Shown piece after piece: positions 32,621 to 40,862 of a stretch of DNA of 44,763 bases. The DNA is taken from the NCBI GenBank assembly GCA_013153035.1, contig JAADFF010000077.1:1-44763 (forward strand), written 5' to 3'. The notes below the pieces were generated by a model. It searched no databases, was not told the origin of the DNA, and saw nothing but the letters and a program-made list of their open reading frames with translations. Within the stretch, counting starts at the first letter, position 1, and every line of letters begins with the position of its first letter. The translations under genes were made by a program, and so were the position numbers. The DNA is from Dictyoglomota bacterium. GTDB taxonomy: Bacteria > Coprothermobacterota > Coprothermobacteria > Coprothermobacterales > JAADFF01.

Positions 32621-33126
32621 GACACATCGCCTCCTGCACCACCAGATAAAACATGGTGAACAGCAGAAACCACATCATTTGCTTCTATTTGACCTTTTTC
32701 CGCGAACATGAGCACAATGACAGTAAGAATGTCGAGAATAGGATTTACACTCTTCTCTACAGCCTCTTTAGGATCAAATGTATATAGAATTTTGGTAAAT
32801 TCTTCTTCGTCTTTATCCCAAACAGCAGCTATATATGGTGGCACAACATCAGTTATATAGCCATTGATAACAGCCTTGATGATTTCCTGAAAGGAATCAG
32901 AATGGATAAAATCATACACTTCAGATGCATGGGGTTTACCCGCAATCAGTTCATCAAGCTGTTTACGTGCCTCTTCATCATGGATAAGTCCATGAAACAC
33001 TTCCCAAGCCACGCTCTCAAGCACATCTCTGAGCCCTATAACCATAGATGTATACATACCCAGTTTCCTTGTTGTCTCATTCATCACAGGCTCAACATCT
33101 TTAAAAAACACACTACTCACCCCCAA
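32617..33126 (-). CDS. Hypothetical protein between hflX and maf
   Basis: I do not recognise this 169-residue protein. It looks soluble and mostly helical, with a conspicuous acidic middle (VWDKDEEEFTKIL), a helical stretch near the C-terminus (VNPILDILTVIVLMFAEKG) and a Gly-rich end. The latter helix could be buried or peripheral, not a clear membrane span. Start is uncertain: TTG 33126, GTG 33120 or GTG 33111, all near GGGGGTGA. It overlaps the hflX and maf genes, so it is part of the same operon. Confidence 0.7.
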   Translation of the reverse strand: MGVSSVFFKDVEPVMNETTRKLGMYTSMVIGLRDVLESVAWEVFHGLIHDEEARKQLDELIAGKPHASEVYDFIHSDSFQEIIKAVINGYITDVVPPYIAAVWDKDEEEFTKILYTFDPKEAVEKSVNPILDILTVIVLMFAEKGQIEANDVVSAVHHVLSGGAGGDVS

Positions 33127-34393
33127 GCTTTCCTATAAGCATTTTAATATCCTCTTTGGGTCCAGCAACTTTATATTTTTCTCCATGTTCAAAAGACTCC
33201 AACTTCTCTATCTGAAGTTTATCTTTAAAACTCCATAAAACACCAGTCTTATCATATGGTACAAAGACTTCCGCAGAAATGGATTCACCAAATAGTTTTT
33301 CATCAACAGCCTCCAGTAGCTTGTCTATCCCTTCACCAGTCTTGGCTGAAACAAAGAGTGCATCTGGATACTCTCTTTTTAAATCTTCCAAATCTTCCTT
33401 GTCTAAAAGGTCTATCTTATTGAAAACAAGCATTAAAGGTAATTTTTCAGCACCTATTTCTTTTAATACACCTTTCACTACACGCAGTTTATCTTTATAA
33501 TTTTCATCTGTAGCATCAAGTATTATAAGGGCAAGATCCGACTCTTTTATCTCTTCAAGTGTTGCCTTAAACGCTTCAATAAGCGTATGGGGAAGTCGCC
33601 TAATAAAACCTACAGTATCAGCAAAGATAACCGTCCTACCAGAAGGCAATGTAACTCTCCTCATTGTCGGAGCTAAGGTTGCAAATAGCATATCTGCCAC
33701 AAATACATCTTTGTCTCCTGATAACCTTCTTAGTAGTGTGGATTTACCGGCATTGGTGTAACCTACTAAAGACACAATCTTGTTTTCACGCTTTCTCTTC
33801 TTTCTTCTGAGCTCACGGTCCTTTTCCAAATCTGCTAGCTGCCTCTTGATAACAGAAATACGTCTGCGTATACGCCTTCTATCCACCTCAAGCTTTTTTT
33901 CACCAGGTCCTCTCGTACCAATACCACCGCCTAACCTGCTCATTTCCTTCCCCATGCCTACAAGTCTTGGCAAGTTATACTCAAGCTGAGCAAGCTCTAC
34001 CTGCAATTTACCCTCTTCAGTAGTGGCATGCTGTGCAAATATATCAAGGATCAGCTGAGTTCTATCGACTACTTTCAACCCGGTAATATCCTCTATATTT
34101 CTCTTCTGGGAAGCTGTCAGTTCTCCATCAACAATAAGGGTTTCAGCGGAAAGGGCTTCTGCATATCTTTTAATTTCTCTCAGTTTTCCTTTCCCAAAGT
34201 AGTAGGCAGGGTGCGGATATTTTCTCCTCTGCACCACCCTACCTACCACCTCTCCACCAGCTGTTTCTACCAGCCGCTCCATTTCATCAAGTATATCTGA
34301 TGTATAAGAGGCACTTCCCCTATCCAAAGCGGCTATGATAACCCGCTCTTTCTGTTTGGCCTCTTCTTCAAGATTAATCATTTCATGGGGCAT
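33113..34393 (-). CDS. hflX: Ribosome-associated GTPase HflX
   Basis: GTPase that rescues stalled ribosomes by splitting subunits. An N-terminal HflX domain (about 1-180) with YPHPAYYFGKGKL and the LPRLVGMGKEMSRLGGGIGTRGPGEKKLE glycine-rich region precedes a coiled-coil helix and the G domain: G1 GYTNAGKST, G3 DTVGF, G4 NKID and G5 SAKTG. A short C-terminal domain follows. All key residues are in place. The ATG lies 1 base after the gyrA stop, with AAGGTGATG upstream. Confidence 0.97.
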   Translation of the reverse strand: MPHEMINLEEEAKQKERVIIAALDRGSASYTSDILDEMERLVETAGGEVVGRVVQRRKYPHPAYYFGKGKLREIKRYAEALSAETLIVDGELTASQKRNIEDITGLKVVDRTQLILDIFAQHATTEEGKLQVELAQLEYNLPRLVGMGKEMSRLGGGIGTRGPGEKKLEVDRRRIRRRISVIKRQLADLEKDRELRRKKRKRENKIVSLVGYTNAGKSTLLRRLSGDKDVFVADMLFATLAPTMRRVTLPSGRTVIFADTVGFIRRLPHTLIEAFKATLEEIKESDLALIILDATDENYKDKLRVVKGVLKEIGAEKLPLMLVFNKIDLLDKEDLEDLKREYPDALFVSAKTGEGIDKLLEAVDEKLFGESISAEVFVPYDKTGVLWSFKDKLQIEKLESFEHGEKYKVAGPKEDIKMLIGKLGGE

Positions 34394-34394
34394 C

Positions 34395-36749
34395 TCACAT
34401 CACCTTTCCTATTACCTTCACATTTCCTTTCATTATCTTCTTGCCCCTGGCACCTCTTCCCATAACAGGTAATGTGTCACCATCTCGAGGAATACTCCAT
34501 ACTCTCTCATCGGTAATAACACGCACTTCAGACACATCATCGTCAACAACCTTAGCAAGAACGACTTTACCAGTAGTACTATCTACCCTTTGAAGAATAA
34601 CACCACCACTACCTCGGTGCCTCAAGGGAATATCTTCAATATTTGTAGCCTTTCCATATCCCTTACGGGTCATGGTAAATAACAACGCATTACTATCAGA
34701 AGAATCGTGGAAATCTGCATCCGCAACAGCATCTTTATCTGTTATTTTAACTAGCTTACTCCCCCTTGCATTCATTCCTTGAACAGAAATTTCCCCTATC
34801 TTATAACGGGAAGCCTTTCCATTTTTTGTAACAACAACCAACTGATCTTTATCTTCTGGTACATCCTCGGCAAACACGAGTTCATCTCCAGGAATAAGGC
34901 TCATAATTGTTGTTACCCTGCCACGACTGGTCAAGAGTACATCTCCAGGAACTATTTTGCCTCTACCTCCTGCCGTGATGAGAAGAATATCTCTCTCGTT
35001 ATCGAGGGCTTTCAGTCCAATAACATCCTCGCTAGCAGCCATATTGAAAATATCGCCTACTTTGGCCCCTTTCTTACCCCTTGTCCCTTCAGGCAGATGT
35101 GCAACTTCCATTCTTAATGCTCTACCATGATTGGTGATAATTAGAATCTCTCCATTAAGAGGTACCTCTACACACATGATGCATTCTTCATGTACATCCT
35201 TTTCTGGGCTAACTCTCCTAATGAAACCACCAAGAAGAAGCTCTACCCTCTGCATAACAGCAGGCAAATCGGCATTTTTTCTTACATATCCACCAATCTC
35301 TGTTCTTCTTGGATCGGCATACTTTTCTTTTAATTCCCTAAGTTCCCTTTCAACAACACTATCCCTAAACAGGGGATCCTCAAGAATACGCTTATTGTAT
35401 GCAATAATCTCCTCCAGCTTATTTTTCTCATCTACAAGCTTATCTCTTTCAAGTTTAGCTAACCTCTGCAAACGCATATTCAAAATGGCTGTAGCCTGGG
35501 CTTCACTGAATCCAAACTTTTCTATAAGCCCTATCTTAGCCTCCTCTGCATTTTCTGACCCCCTAATATGGGCAATGATTTCATCAATAATATCAAGTGC
35601 CCTGAGAAGTCCAATTACAATATGATGTCTCTCCTCAGCCTTTCTCAGATCATAACGGGCTCTTCTTTCAACAACCTCTCTTCGAAAGGCAATAAACTCT
35701 TTGAGAATATCAAGCAAAGACAATTGCTTTGGCATACCATTGACAATAGCGACAAGAATAACGCTGTACGAGATTCTGAGATTGGTATACCTCAGAAGCT
35801 GGTCTACAATAACATCTGGTGAAGCACCACGCTTGAGTTCTACAACAATACGTACACCATGCCTATTAGACTCATCTCGCACTTCATCTGCACCAGGAAG
35901 TTTGCCATCAACAATAAGTTTGGCTATAGATTCAACAAGGTGTGCCTTGTTAACCTGATAAGGTATCTCCGTAATAACAAGAAGTTTTCTTCCGCCACGT
36001 CCATCTTCTACTCTCCATTTTCCCCTAAGGTGGAATGTTCCCCTACCCGTCTTATAAATTTGTCTCAACCTTTCTGGATCATCAATAATACCACCTGTAG
36101 GAAAGTCTGGAGCAGGAAGCACACCCATTATTTCATCAATGGTAACATTCTCATTTCTGAGCACCTTAATAAGAGCATCAACCACCTCTCCTAAATTATG
36201 AGGAGGTATACTCGTAGACATACCAACGGCTATACCACTAGAACCATTAACAAGAAGATTGGGAAGAAGTGCTGGAAGAACTACAGGTTCTTTTAATGTG
36301 CCATCGAAATTTGGCATCATATCGATAGTATCCTTATCTATATCCTTTAACATCTCAAGTGCTATCTTGTGAAGTCTTACCTCTGTATAACGCATTGCAG
36401 CAGCGCTATCGCCATCCATGGAACCAAAGTTACCCTGCCCATCTATAAGAGGATAACGCATATTAAAGTCTTGTGCCATTCTCACAAGAGCATCGTAAAC
36501 GGCATTATCACCATGGGGATGATACTTACCAAGTACTTCACCGACAACACGGGCAGATTTTTTATACGGTCTATCAGGTAAATTACCCATGTCGTACATA
36601 GCATACAAAATGCGTCTCTGAACAGGCTTTAAGCCGTCCCTAACATCGGGAAGAGCTCTTCCCACAATAACAGACATTGCATAATCAAGATAGGATTGTT
36701 TCAACTCATCTGTTAAGTTCCTATATCTGACATTATCAAACATACCCAC
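34395..36749 (-). CDS. gyrA: DNA gyrase subunit A
   Basis: Breakage-reunion subunit of gyrase. Catalytic Tyr is at about residue 121 ([11 protein letters not shown]). The WHD region has [18 protein letters not shown], in which the residue corresponding to E. coli Ser83 is Asn82, while Asp87 is conserved as Asp86. The C-terminal beta-pinwheel is present (about residues 495-784). The first blade's gyrase box is degenerate, reading GTRGKKGAK. Length (784 aa) is normal. The GTG at 36749 sits 7 bases after GAGGTG; an ATG at 36743 is possible. It lies 16 bases behind gyrB. Confidence 0.97.
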   Translation of the reverse strand: MGMFDNVRYRNLTDELKQSYLDYAMSVIVGRALPDVRDGLKPVQRRILYAMYDMGNLPDRPYKKSARVVGEVLGKYHPHGDNAVYDALVRMAQDFNMRYPLIDGQGNFGSMDGDSAAAMRYTEVRLHKIALEMLKDIDKDTIDMMPNFDGTLKEPVVLPALLPNLLVNGSSGIAVGMSTSIPPHNLGEVVDALIKVLRNENVTIDEIMGVLPAPDFPTGGIIDDPERLRQIYKTGRGTFHLRGKWRVEDGRGGRKLLVITEIPYQVNKAHLVESIAKLIVDGKLPGADEVRDESNRHGVRIVVELKRGASPDVIVDQLLRYTNLRISYSVILVAIVNGMPKQLSLLDILKEFIAFRREVVERRARYDLRKAEERHHIVIGLLRALDIIDEIIAHIRGSENAEEAKIGLIEKFGFSEAQATAILNMRLQRLAKLERDKLVDEKNKLEEIIAYNKRILEDPLFRDSVVERELRELKEKYADPRRTEIGGYVRKNADLPAVMQRVELLLGGFIRRVSPEKDVHEECIMCVEVPLNGEILIITNHGRALRMEVAHLPEGTRGKKGAKVGDIFNMAASEDVIGLKALDNERDILLITAGGRGKIVPGDVLLTSRGRVTTIMSLIPGDELVFAEDVPEDKDQLVVVTKNGKASRYKIGEISVQGMNARGSKLVKITDKDAVADADFHDSSDSNALLFTMTRKGYGKATNIEDIPLRHRGSGGVILQRVDSTTGKVVLAKVVDDDVSEVRVITDERVWSIPRDGDTLPVMGRGARGKKIMKGNVKVIGKVM

Positions 36750-36765
36750 CGCACATCACCTCAAA

Positions 36766-38697
36766 CTAAATATCAAGATTCTTGACTTCAAGTGCATGTT
36801 CTTCTATAAATTTTCTACGGGGCTCAACTTTCTCTCCCATAAGAATACTCATTATTTCATTGGCCTCCTCTGCATCATCAACAGTTACCTGAAGAAGTAC
36901 CCTTCTACGAGGATCCATCGTTGTAGCCCAAAGCTGTTCAGCATTCATCTCACCAAGACCTTTATACCTTTGAATTTCATACTTCTCAATTCCCTGATCT
37001 TCTAATTCTTTTATAAGCTTTTCAAGTTCCTCGTCAGAGTATATATACTGTACTTTCTTATTCTTACCTCTTCCCCACTCAACCTTATAAAGTGGAGCAA
37101 GAGCTATGTATACATGTCCATTTTCAACAAGTGGTTTCATAAAACGGTAGAAAAATGTCAAAAGCAGAGTTCTAATATGGGCACCGTCAACATCGGCATC
37201 TGTCATGATAATAATCTTGTTATATCTTAGCTTAGAAAGATCAATATCATCACCAATACCTGTTCCAATAGCCGATATCAGGTCACGAATTTCCCTGTTA
37301 GAAAGTATTTTATCCAGTGACGCTTTTTCAACATTAAGGATTTTACCTCGAAGGGGAAGTATTGCCTGATGGGCCCTATCTCTTGCCTGCTTGGCACTAC
37401 CACCAGCTGAATCACCCTCAACGATGAACAGCTCCCTATGCTCAGGATTTTTATCTGAACAATCAGCCAGTTTGCCAGGGAGAAGGCCACCAGCTCTCTT
37501 TGCCTGCTTCTTCACAAGTTCTCGACTCTTTCTCGCAGCCTCTCTTGCCCTTTTAGCTAGCTCTATACGCTCAAGAACGGCCTTTAGCTCAGAGGTACGT
37601 GTGGCAAAGTAGTTATCAACTGCATCATATGTGATTTTATCCACCACAGAACGTACCCAAGAAGTACCAAGCTTACCCTTTGTCTGCCCTTCAAATTGAG
37701 GTTCTGGAAGCTTAACAGATACAACAGCTCTAAGCCCTTCCTTTACATCCTCTGCAGTGTAAGACTGCTTATCCTTCAACACACCTTCTCTACGAGCAAG
37801 GTCATTTATAGCCCTGACAAGTCCTCTTCGGAAACCTGAGACATGGGTACCGCCATCGGCGGTACGAATAGAGTTAACAAATGAATATATGGTTTCTCCA
37901 TCATTTTCTACATACTGAAAGGCCACCTCAACCTCTAAATGAGCTTTTCCATCGGGAGAATCTCCTTCACCCTTAAAATAAACACTTTCTGAAAGGATAG
38001 GCTTTGCTTGACCTATAATCTCTAACAGAAGCTCTTTAATACCCTCTTCGGAATAAAACTCTTTGCTATCACCGGTAAACTCGTCAATTAGGATAAACTT
38101 TACCTTGGGATTGAGATAAGACAACTCTTCCAAACGATCATAAATAATATCATAGTCGAACTTTGTTGTTTCAAATATCTCAGGATCAGGCTTGAATCTG
38201 ACACGAGTCCCTCTCTTGTCTACCCCCTCTTCAACAACAGTAAGCGGTTCTACAACCTTACCTCTTTCAAAACGCATTCTGTAATGCTTACCATCACGCC
38301 ATACATCAACAACAAGCCATTCACTGAGAGCGTTAACAACAGTAACACCAACACCGTGAAGACCACCAGATACTTTATATGCCTTACTATCAAATTTACC
38401 ACCAGCATGGAGTTTGGTAAAAACAACCTCTAGTGCCGACTTCCCGGTTTTAGGATGGACATCTACAGGAATACCTCTTCCGTTATCCTCCACTGAAACA
38501 GAACCATCGGTGTGAAGGGTTACCACTATCTTATCGGCATAACCTGCCATTGCCTCGTCAACAGAGTTGTCAAGTATTTCCCATACAAGATGGTGAAGGC
38601 CACGCCAATCGGTGCTACCTATGTACATAGCCGGCCTTTTTCTAACACCCTCTATCTGCTCTAAAACAACAATATTATCCGCTTTATACTCTCCCAC
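36766..38697 (-). CDS. gyrB: DNA gyrase subunit B
   Basis: ATPase subunit. GHKL motifs EILDNSVDEAMAGYAD, DNGRGIPVDVHPKTG and GGLHGVGVTVVNAL are followed by QTKGKLGTS with the ATP-contacting Lys. The TOPRIM part has EGDSAGGSAKQARDR and IIIMTDADVDGAHI. The C-terminus ends after the GLGEMNAEQLWATTMDP motif. The GTG at 38697 is preferred: it gives MGEYKADNIVVLE, typical of GyrB, and lies 8 bases after GGAGG, whereas the GTG at 38703 is too near that site. It overlaps the DciA-like gene by 14 bases, the order dciA-gyrB-gyrA known from other bacteria. Confidence 0.98.
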   Translation of the reverse strand: MGEYKADNIVVLEQIEGVRKRPAMYIGSTDWRGLHHLVWEILDNSVDEAMAGYADKIVVTLHTDGSVSVEDNGRGIPVDVHPKTGKSALEVVFTKLHAGGKFDSKAYKVSGGLHGVGVTVVNALSEWLVVDVWRDGKHYRMRFERGKVVEPLTVVEEGVDKRGTRVRFKPDPEIFETTKFDYDIIYDRLEELSYLNPKVKFILIDEFTGDSKEFYSEEGIKELLLEIIGQAKPILSESVYFKGEGDSPDGKAHLEVEVAFQYVENDGETIYSFVNSIRTADGGTHVSGFRRGLVRAINDLARREGVLKDKQSYTAEDVKEGLRAVVSVKLPEPQFEGQTKGKLGTSWVRSVVDKITYDAVDNYFATRTSELKAVLERIELAKRAREAARKSRELVKKQAKRAGGLLPGKLADCSDKNPEHRELFIVEGDSAGGSAKQARDRAHQAILPLRGKILNVEKASLDKILSNREIRDLISAIGTGIGDDIDLSKLRYNKIIIMTDADVDGAHIRTLLLTFFYRFMKPLVENGHVYIALAPLYKVEWGRGKNKKVQYIYSDEELEKLIKELEDQGIEKYEIQRYKGLGEMNAEQLWATTMDPRRRVLLQVTVDDAEEANEIMSILMGEKVEPRRKFIEEHALEVKNLDI

Positions 38698-39166
38698 ACG
38701 CACTACCTCCTCTCTGACTCTTCAACCAAATGATTGCCAACCTTTTTTTTATGTCGTTGTCATCTATCATAGAAAACAAACGACTGGCCTTTTCAATTTC
38801 CTCATCAGAAAAACTGATAAACTTATTATGGGCAGTTTGTTCCTCACCTTCTATATTATTATCCCTACCTTGTTTAACAATCTTTATCTTCAAGCTGCTA
38901 ACATGAAAACCATACTTCTTCAAGGTTTTCAAAAACTCACCTTCATACCTCTTAATAGCAGAAGCAACAGCAGGAGAATATGCCCCCACATGAAGTTCTT
39001 CGGTATATATACCCAGTGGCTCCGTAAGAGATGATAAATCAAGCACCTTTCTACCTTTGTGTATACGCATGATATCCTTCCATAGAGTTCTTAACCTCAG
39101 GTAGGCTTTAACACTGGGAGCAGCCGAAGATAACAAATCTCCTGTAGCTTCTTTCATATTCCTCAC
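38684..39166 (-). CDS. DciA-like (DUF721) protein
   Basis: A 160-residue protein. Residues about 20-95 (SVKAYLRLRTLWKDIM...LGIYTEELHVGAYSPAVASAI) resemble the DUF721/DciA domain, which loads the replicative helicase DnaB in bacteria lacking DnaC or DnaI: a Trp in a helix, then TEEL-h-V, then a long helix. A charged C-terminal tail follows. The similarity is modest, but position directly before gyrB supports it, since DUF721 genes often sit between recF and gyrB. The GTG start overlaps the previous stop in GTGA. No recF or dnaN is adjacent. Confidence 0.6.
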   Translation of the reverse strand: MRNMKEATGDLLSSAAPSVKAYLRLRTLWKDIMRIHKGRKVLDLSSLTEPLGIYTEELHVGAYSPAVASAIKRYEGEFLKTLKKYGFHVSSLKIKIVKQGRDNNIEGEEQTAHNKFISFSDEEIEKASRLFSMIDDNDIKKRLAIIWLKSQRGGSACGRV

Positions 39167-40794
39167 GGTGTACCACCTGTAGCCGTAGTAGATGTAGACG
39201 ATGTAGAAACAGAAGTTTCTGTTCCCGTAGATATCGTAGCCGTTGATGTGGTAGATGTTTCAGTTACTGTAGAAGACCTAGTAGATGTAGCACTGGTTTT
39301 CTCTACTTCCGTAGCAGTCTGTGTAGTAGTTGCCGGTTGTGTACCTGACTGACCAGATGGGTTCAAGGAAGGTGAAGACGTTTGCGTTTGTGTCCCTGTC
39401 GTCTGTGTAGATGTTGTAGAAGTTGATGGGGTCTCAGGTTTGACACAATGTCCCAATTGACCTACTGTCCTATCAGGATGTATCCCCTTTATATACTCAG
39501 ATGCTAGCTCTGGACCAAAGACCTTTATATAAAAGTCTTTCAGCCATGCATCGTCATACTTCAATGCCGATACCTCTACAGTTAGATCAGCGGCGTAACA
39601 TCCCCAGACATCATAAACTTTTAGTGATTCCGACCTGATATGATAATCTCTAATATCATATGCAAGCTTGATCCATTTATCTGGAGAGGTATCAGAAACA
39701 ATCTCATTACCCCATATCTTCATCAACTCATCGGCAAGAGATAAAGATAACTTTTCCATAACTTGATTCTTCACATCAGGAGATGTAAGAAATTTCATCT
39801 GCCTTTCAACACGCTCTATATCACTCGTGCGAGAACGCCAGAAAACAAGGAATTTTCTACCATCAAGATGAACCTCTCCCGGCCCAAGACATGTACCTCC
39901 GCGACAAGCCCAATCATGGCTATGACAGCATATTCTTTTATCAAGATGTACATCAATACCTCCAATGGCATCAATAACATCGGCCACACCTTTAAATGAA
40001 AAGATTATATAGCGGTCAATATGCACACCAAAGTTATACTCGAGCGTTTCAATAAGCGATCGAGCACCATCTTGTGGGTCACCAGCTCTCGAATAGATAA
40101 AGGCATGGGCCAGCTTTGTATAAGATTTCAGACGGGGTATGTACACAATAGTGTCTCGTGGGATAGAGAGGATAGTGATACTACTGGTTTTGGGATTAAT
40201 GAAAAGAAGCATTACAGAATCATTATGACCATAGAGAATACCATTGCGGGAGTCAATACCTGCAACAAGCCACACCGCAGGTTTTGTAATCTTTCGGACA
40301 ACAATGATCTGTTTCCCTTTATATTCTGCCAGTTTATCGGCTGGAATCTTTTTACCAGATACCGGATCTATAAAAACAACATCTGTAGCCTTATCAGGAT
40401 ATATAAGAAGCTTCTCTTTCACTTTTACAATAACGGAAACAGTCTTATTTCTATACCATCTGGCGTTACGCTGGGTAATAATACGACCTGTTTGCGACTT
40501 TATAGCAATAACATTAGAAGCATCGGGAGCTATAGTACCAGACCTCGTAAGAACATAGAAATTGTTTCCATCTAATACAAGGGTTCCAGTTTGAGTCACA
40601 TATTTGTCTACATAAACCTCTACATATAATTCTTTGCCTTCACCTTTAACTGTACCCTCGTCTTTCTTTTCTACTGTACCCTTACCATTCCAAACATTAG
40701 CACTACCTACAGTATAGGCCCAATACCCAACACCAATAATCACTCCTAAAATTAAAAAGGATACTATGTATAAAATCTTCTTTTTTACGCTCAC
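39163..40794 (-). CDS. LytR-CpsA-Psr (LCP) family cell-wall ligase
   Basis: Membrane-anchored enzyme that attaches polymers to peptidoglycan. One N-terminal helix (about 7-27) leads outward. Residues 55-170 are a beta-rich region of unknown type. The LCP domain starts near 176 (WLVAGIDSRNG, with a GHNDSVMLL motif) and shows LSIPRDTIVYIP, RYIIFSFKGVADVIDAIGGIDV and the RSRTSDIERVERQ motif. Between them, a Cys cluster (C289, C290, C297, C302) is unusual for this family. The last about 88 residues are Ser/Thr-rich and unstructured. The GTG start follows GGGAGG by 8 bases and an extended -10 promoter lies upstream. It may tether a polysaccharide. Confidence 0.92.
   Translation of the reverse strand: MSVKKKILYIVSFLILGVIIGVGYWAYTVGSANVWNGKGTVEKKDEGTVKGEGKELYVEVYVDKYVTQTGTLVLDGNNFYVLTRSGTIAPDASNVIAIKSQTGRIITQRNARWYRNKTVSVIVKVKEKLLIYPDKATDVVFIDPVSGKKIPADKLAEYKGKQIIVVRKITKPAVWLVAGIDSRNGILYGHNDSVMLLFINPKTSSITILSIPRDTIVYIPRLKSYTKLAHAFIYSRAGDPQDGARSLIETLEYNFGVHIDRYIIFSFKGVADVIDAIGGIDVHLDKRICCHSHDWACRGGTCLGPGEVHLDGRKFLVFWRSRTSDIERVERQMKFLTSPDVKNQVMEKLSLSLADELMKIWGNEIVSDTSPDKWIKLAYDIRDYHIRSESLKVYDVWGCYAADLTVEVSALKYDDAWLKDFYIKVFGPELASEYIKGIHPDRTVGQLGHCVKPETPSTSTTSTQTTGTQTQTSSPSLNPSGQSGTQPATTTQTATEVEKTSATSTRSSTVTETSTTSTATISTGTETSVSTSSTSTTATGGTP
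39170..39430. repeat. Low-complexity coding repeat (Ser/Thr-rich tail of the LCP protein)
   Basis: Read on the minus strand, this stretch codes mostly for Ser, Thr, Gln, Gly and Glu in short degenerate units such as TSTTSTQTTGTQTQTSS and TSTTSTATISTGTET. There is no exact tandem period. It has the character of an extracellular, flexible linker, possibly glycosylated. One 18-base stretch (39215-39232) reappears with one mismatch in the adjacent amidase gene at 41225-41242. Confidence 0.75.
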
Positions 40795-40826
40795 TATTTA
40801 TCCCTCCCATAGCATAATGCCTATAT

Positions 40827-40835
40827 ATTATATCA
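40827..40835 (-). promoter_or_regulatory. Extended -10 promoter for the LCP-gyrase operon
   Basis: On the minus strand TGATATAAT (TGn followed by exact TATAAT) lies about 33 bases before the LCP start codon, with GGGAGG between. No -35 is needed for this class. It may drive the whole LCP-dciA-gyrB-gyrA-hflX-maf run, in which adjacent genes overlap or lie at most 16 bases apart. Confidence 0.6.
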
Positions 40836-40862
40836 GTAGTCATGTATAATTCATTTGGAGCC

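Noticed and set aside
35131-35625. A 164-codon open frame antisense to gyrA.
   Set aside because: Antisense to a strongly conserved gene, Ser/Leu-rich translation typical of reverse-strand artefacts.
39170-39430. Repetitive-looking DNA that might be a tandem repeat or CRISPR-like array.
   Set aside because: No constant repeat or spacer length; it is explained by a Ser/Thr-rich coding tail.
40021-40575. A 184-codon open frame antisense to the LCP gene.
   Set aside because: No ribosome site or family motif; opposite a gene with clear LCP motifs.
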